Shown here one piece after another: positions 5,396 through 7,109 of a DNA stretch of 7,109 nucleotides. A model generated the notes under the pieces. It had not been told where the DNA came from, made no database searches, and worked only from the letters and a program-made list of their open reading frames with translations. Every line of letters begins with the position of its first letter. Positions within the stretch are counted from its first letter, which is position 1. This DNA is from Anaerolineae bacterium (GTDB lineage Bacteria > Chloroflexota > Anaerolineae > Aggregatilineales > Phototrophicaceae), in contig JADLHH010000633.1 of NCBI GenBank assembly GCA_020848855.1, positions 1 through 7,109 on the forward strand. The letters are read 5' to 3'. The translations under genes were made by a program, and so were the position numbers.

Positions 5396-7033
5396 ATGGC
5401 TCCGGTTTTGCAGGTCGAGAAGCTGAGCAAGCGCTTTGGGACGCTGGAAGTCATTCGCGGTATCAGCTTCGAAATCTTCCCCGAAGAAGTCGTCGGCTTG
5501 GCGGGCTTGAGCGGCAGCGGCAAGTCGGTAATCGCCAAGCTGCTCGCCGGTTTATACACGCCCAACGGCGGCACGATCACCATCAACAACCAGCGCTTAC
5601 CGCCGGAATACGACGCCTCGCGGCTGGGGCTGGAAGTCATCCACCAGCACCCGGTGCTGGCGGAGAGCCTGAGTATCACCGAAAACATCTTCCTCGGTCA
5701 CGAGGTATACCAGCCGTATATCGGGCGCTTCCTGCGCTGGATCGACCAGCCGCGCATGGAAGCCGAGACGATCCGGCTGCTCAAAAAGCTGGATGCCGAA
5801 TACGTTTCGCCCAACGAGCGGGTGATGAATCTGTCGAACGAGCAGCGCCAGTTGGTCGCCATCGCCCGCGTGCTGGTGCGCCCGGCGAACGTGATCTTTC
5901 TGGATGAGCCGATCCTGCTCAGCTTCGGCTACCAGCAGAAAATCCTGCTGCTCATCGAGGAATGGCGGCAGCAGGGCAAGACGGTCATATTCAGCAGCGG
6001 CAACCTCGACCATCTCTTCGCCGTGACCGACCGCATCCTCGTGCTGCGCAACGGCGAGCGCATCGACTCGTTCCGCACGGACGTGACCAGCCGCGAGGAA
6101 ATCGTCGCCTCGATGGTCGGCTACATGGCGCAGGAACAGCCGACGCCGGCGTTCTGGGCGCTCGATTCGTACTACCGCGCCCGCGAAAAAGCCGAGTCGC
6201 TCAGCCGGCAGATGCTCCTGCTCGAAAAAGACCTCGAAGTGCAGGGCACGCTCAACCGTCAGTTGCTCTCGCAGCTTGCCGAGCAGGTCAAGGCGCTGGA
6301 TCAGGCGAACGTGGCGCTGCAGGACGCCCACCGCCGCCTGCTGACCGAGCGTGAGGAAGAACGCAAGCATCTGGCGCGCGAGCTGCACGACCAGGTGATT
6401 CAGGATTTGCTGACGACCAACTACCAGCTCGAGGAAGTCGAGGCGCAGGACGCTGTCCAGGACGCCGTGCGCGAGCGGCTGGTCGAAGTGCGCGGCACGA
6501 TCCGCCAGTTGGTCGACGACATCCGCCAGATATGCGGCAGCCTGCGCCCGCCGACCATCGACAGCCTGGGGCTTGCCGCCGCGCTGCAGTCCTACGCCCG
6601 CGAATGGGCGCGGCGCACCGGGATCGAGGTTCAGATGCGGCTCAAGCTCAACCCCGGTCGCCTGCCGGAGCCGATTGAACTGTCGATCTTCCGCATCATT
6701 CAGGAAGGCTTGAGCAATGTTCAGCGCCACGCGCACGCCAGCCACGTCGATATCACGCTGGAACACACGTCGGCGCGCACGCTGATGGTCTCGATTGCCG
6801 ACGACGGCGACGGCTTAGCCGAGAATTTCGATCTGGGGCGGCTCTCCGGGCAGGGGCATTACGGGCTGCTCGGCATCAGCGAGCGGGCGGCGTTGCTCAG
6901 CGGTCATGTGCGCGTCCACAACCGCAGCGGCGGCGGCTTGCTGCTGCAGGTCGAAGTCTCGCACCCGCGCATGGAAACCAGCACCCCGGCAGCCGCGCCC
7001 GCGCGCCGCGCCGAGATCACCTACCGCTACTGA
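5396..7033 (+). CDS. fusion of a degenerate sugar-type ABC ATPase domain and a NarL-family histidine kinase
   Basis: A 545-residue soluble protein without membrane segments or a recognisable sensor domain. Residues 4-245 form a full ABC ATPase domain of the sugar-importer type: Walker A GLSGSGKS (37-44), Q-loop Q84, Walker B VIFLDE (166-171). It is degenerate elsewhere: LSNEQ (146-150) replaces LSGGQ, the D-loop region reads PILLSF, and the H-loop His is replaced by Gly (FSSGN, 199-203). Residues about 258-320 look like a coiled coil. The kinase follows: H-box RELHDQVIQ with phospho-acceptor H331 (HisKA_3 type), then HATPase with N-box N441 (EGLSNVQRHAHA), G1 box DDGDG (469-473) and G2 region GQGHYGLLG (485-493). 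All kinase residues look intact. ATG 5396 is chosen; GTG 5390 in the same frame is the alternative, and neither has a clear Shine-Dalgarno. It lies after the XylF/ATPase/XylH genes, and the only response regulator in view is divergent. The architecture is certain; a transporter-reading kinase is inference. Confidence 0.93.
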   Translation: MAPVLQVEKLSKRFGTLEVIRGISFEIFPEEVVGLAGLSGSGKSVIAKLLAGLYTPNGGTITINNQRLPPEYDASRLGLEVIHQHPVLAESLSITENIFLGHEVYQPYIGRFLRWIDQPRMEAETIRLLKKLDAEYVSPNERVMNLSNEQRQLVAIARVLVRPANVIFLDEPILLSFGYQQKILLLIEEWRQQGKTVIFSSGNLDHLFAVTDRILVLRNGERIDSFRTDVTSREEIVASMVGYMAQEQPTPAFWALDSYYRAREKAESLSRQMLLLEKDLEVQGTLNRQLLSQLAEQVKALDQANVALQDAHRRLLTEREEERKHLARELHDQVIQDLLTTNYQLEEVEAQDAVQDAVRERLVEVRGTIRQLVDDIRQICGSLRPPTIDSLGLAAALQSYAREWARRTGIEVQMRLKLNPGRLPEPIELSIFRIIQEGLSNVQRHAHASHVDITLEHTSARTLMVSIADDGDGLAENFDLGRLSGQGHYGLLGISERAALLSGHVRVHNRSGGGLLLQVEVSHPRMETSTPAAAPARRAEITYRY

Positions 7034-7074
7034 ATCCATACCAATTTCACGCGCCTGTACCTTCCGCGCCGCGC

Positions 7075-7080
7075 TACAAT
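7075..7080 (+). promoter_or_regulatory. possible -10 element for a gene beyond the right edge
   Basis: TACAAT (5 of 6 matches to -10) lies 41 nt after the kinase-fusion stop. It is followed by a purine-rich GAGAGGA stretch at 7098-7104 that could be a Shine-Dalgarno for a gene starting outside the window. No good -35 is present. The tail 7034-7109 otherwise shows no terminator hairpin. Confidence 0.25.
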
Positions 7081-7109
7081 CACGCCTGCGAAGCGATGAG
7101 AGGACAGGC

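Noticed and set aside
5597..6766. 389-codon open frame antisense to the ABC-kinase fusion
   Set aside because: Codon-position shadow of the real gene; low-complexity product, no ribosome site, and the sense strand carries all the conserved motifs.

Overview
This window is high-GC bacterial DNA from an organism I cannot name with certainty. The style suggests Chloroflexota (Anaerolineae-like): a Pro/Thr/Ala-rich tail on the sugar-binding protein, unusual multidomain signalling proteins, and a short TAGGGG...CCCCTA palindromic repeat. That assignment is inference; no rRNA or marker gene is present.

Layout. Positions 1-550 (minus strand) hold the N-terminal half of an S-methyl-5-thioribose-1-phosphate isomerase (mtnA) that runs off the left edge. 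Positions 654-1694 (minus) encode a NarL/LuxR-type response regulator with an unusual receiver-HTH-receiver order. A 324-bp intergenic region with overlapping inverted repeats separates it from a divergent plus-strand cluster: a XylF-like sugar-binding protein (2019-3128), a single-domain sugar ABC ATPase (3254-4021, TTG start) and a XylH-like permease (4018-5268, overlapping the ATPase by 4 bp). After a palindromic repeat and a likely separate promoter comes 5396-7033. That gene fuses a complete but degenerate sugar-type ABC ATPase domain to a soluble NarL-family histidine kinase (coiled coil, HisKA_3-type H-box, HATPase).

How the genes may work together. The binding protein, permease and canonical ATPase form a xylose-type (CUT2) importer. 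E. coli XylG carries two ATPase domains in one chain; here the only stand-alone ATPase has one domain. The second ATPase-type domain in the locus is the degenerate one fused to the kinase. The attractive model is that it docks on the permease, as partner of or alternative to the canonical ATPase, so that transporter state is passed directly to the kinase. The kinase would then phosphorylate the divergently encoded response regulator, which would act on the shared intergenic region. The fusion and the motif changes are read directly from sequence; complex formation and signalling are inference.

The remaining space is short: 551-653 and 7034-7109 contain only weak promoter-like elements, and 3129-3253 holds a strong hairpin and a Shine-Dalgarno sequence. 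I see no tRNA, rRNA, CRISPR, insertion sequence or phage gene.
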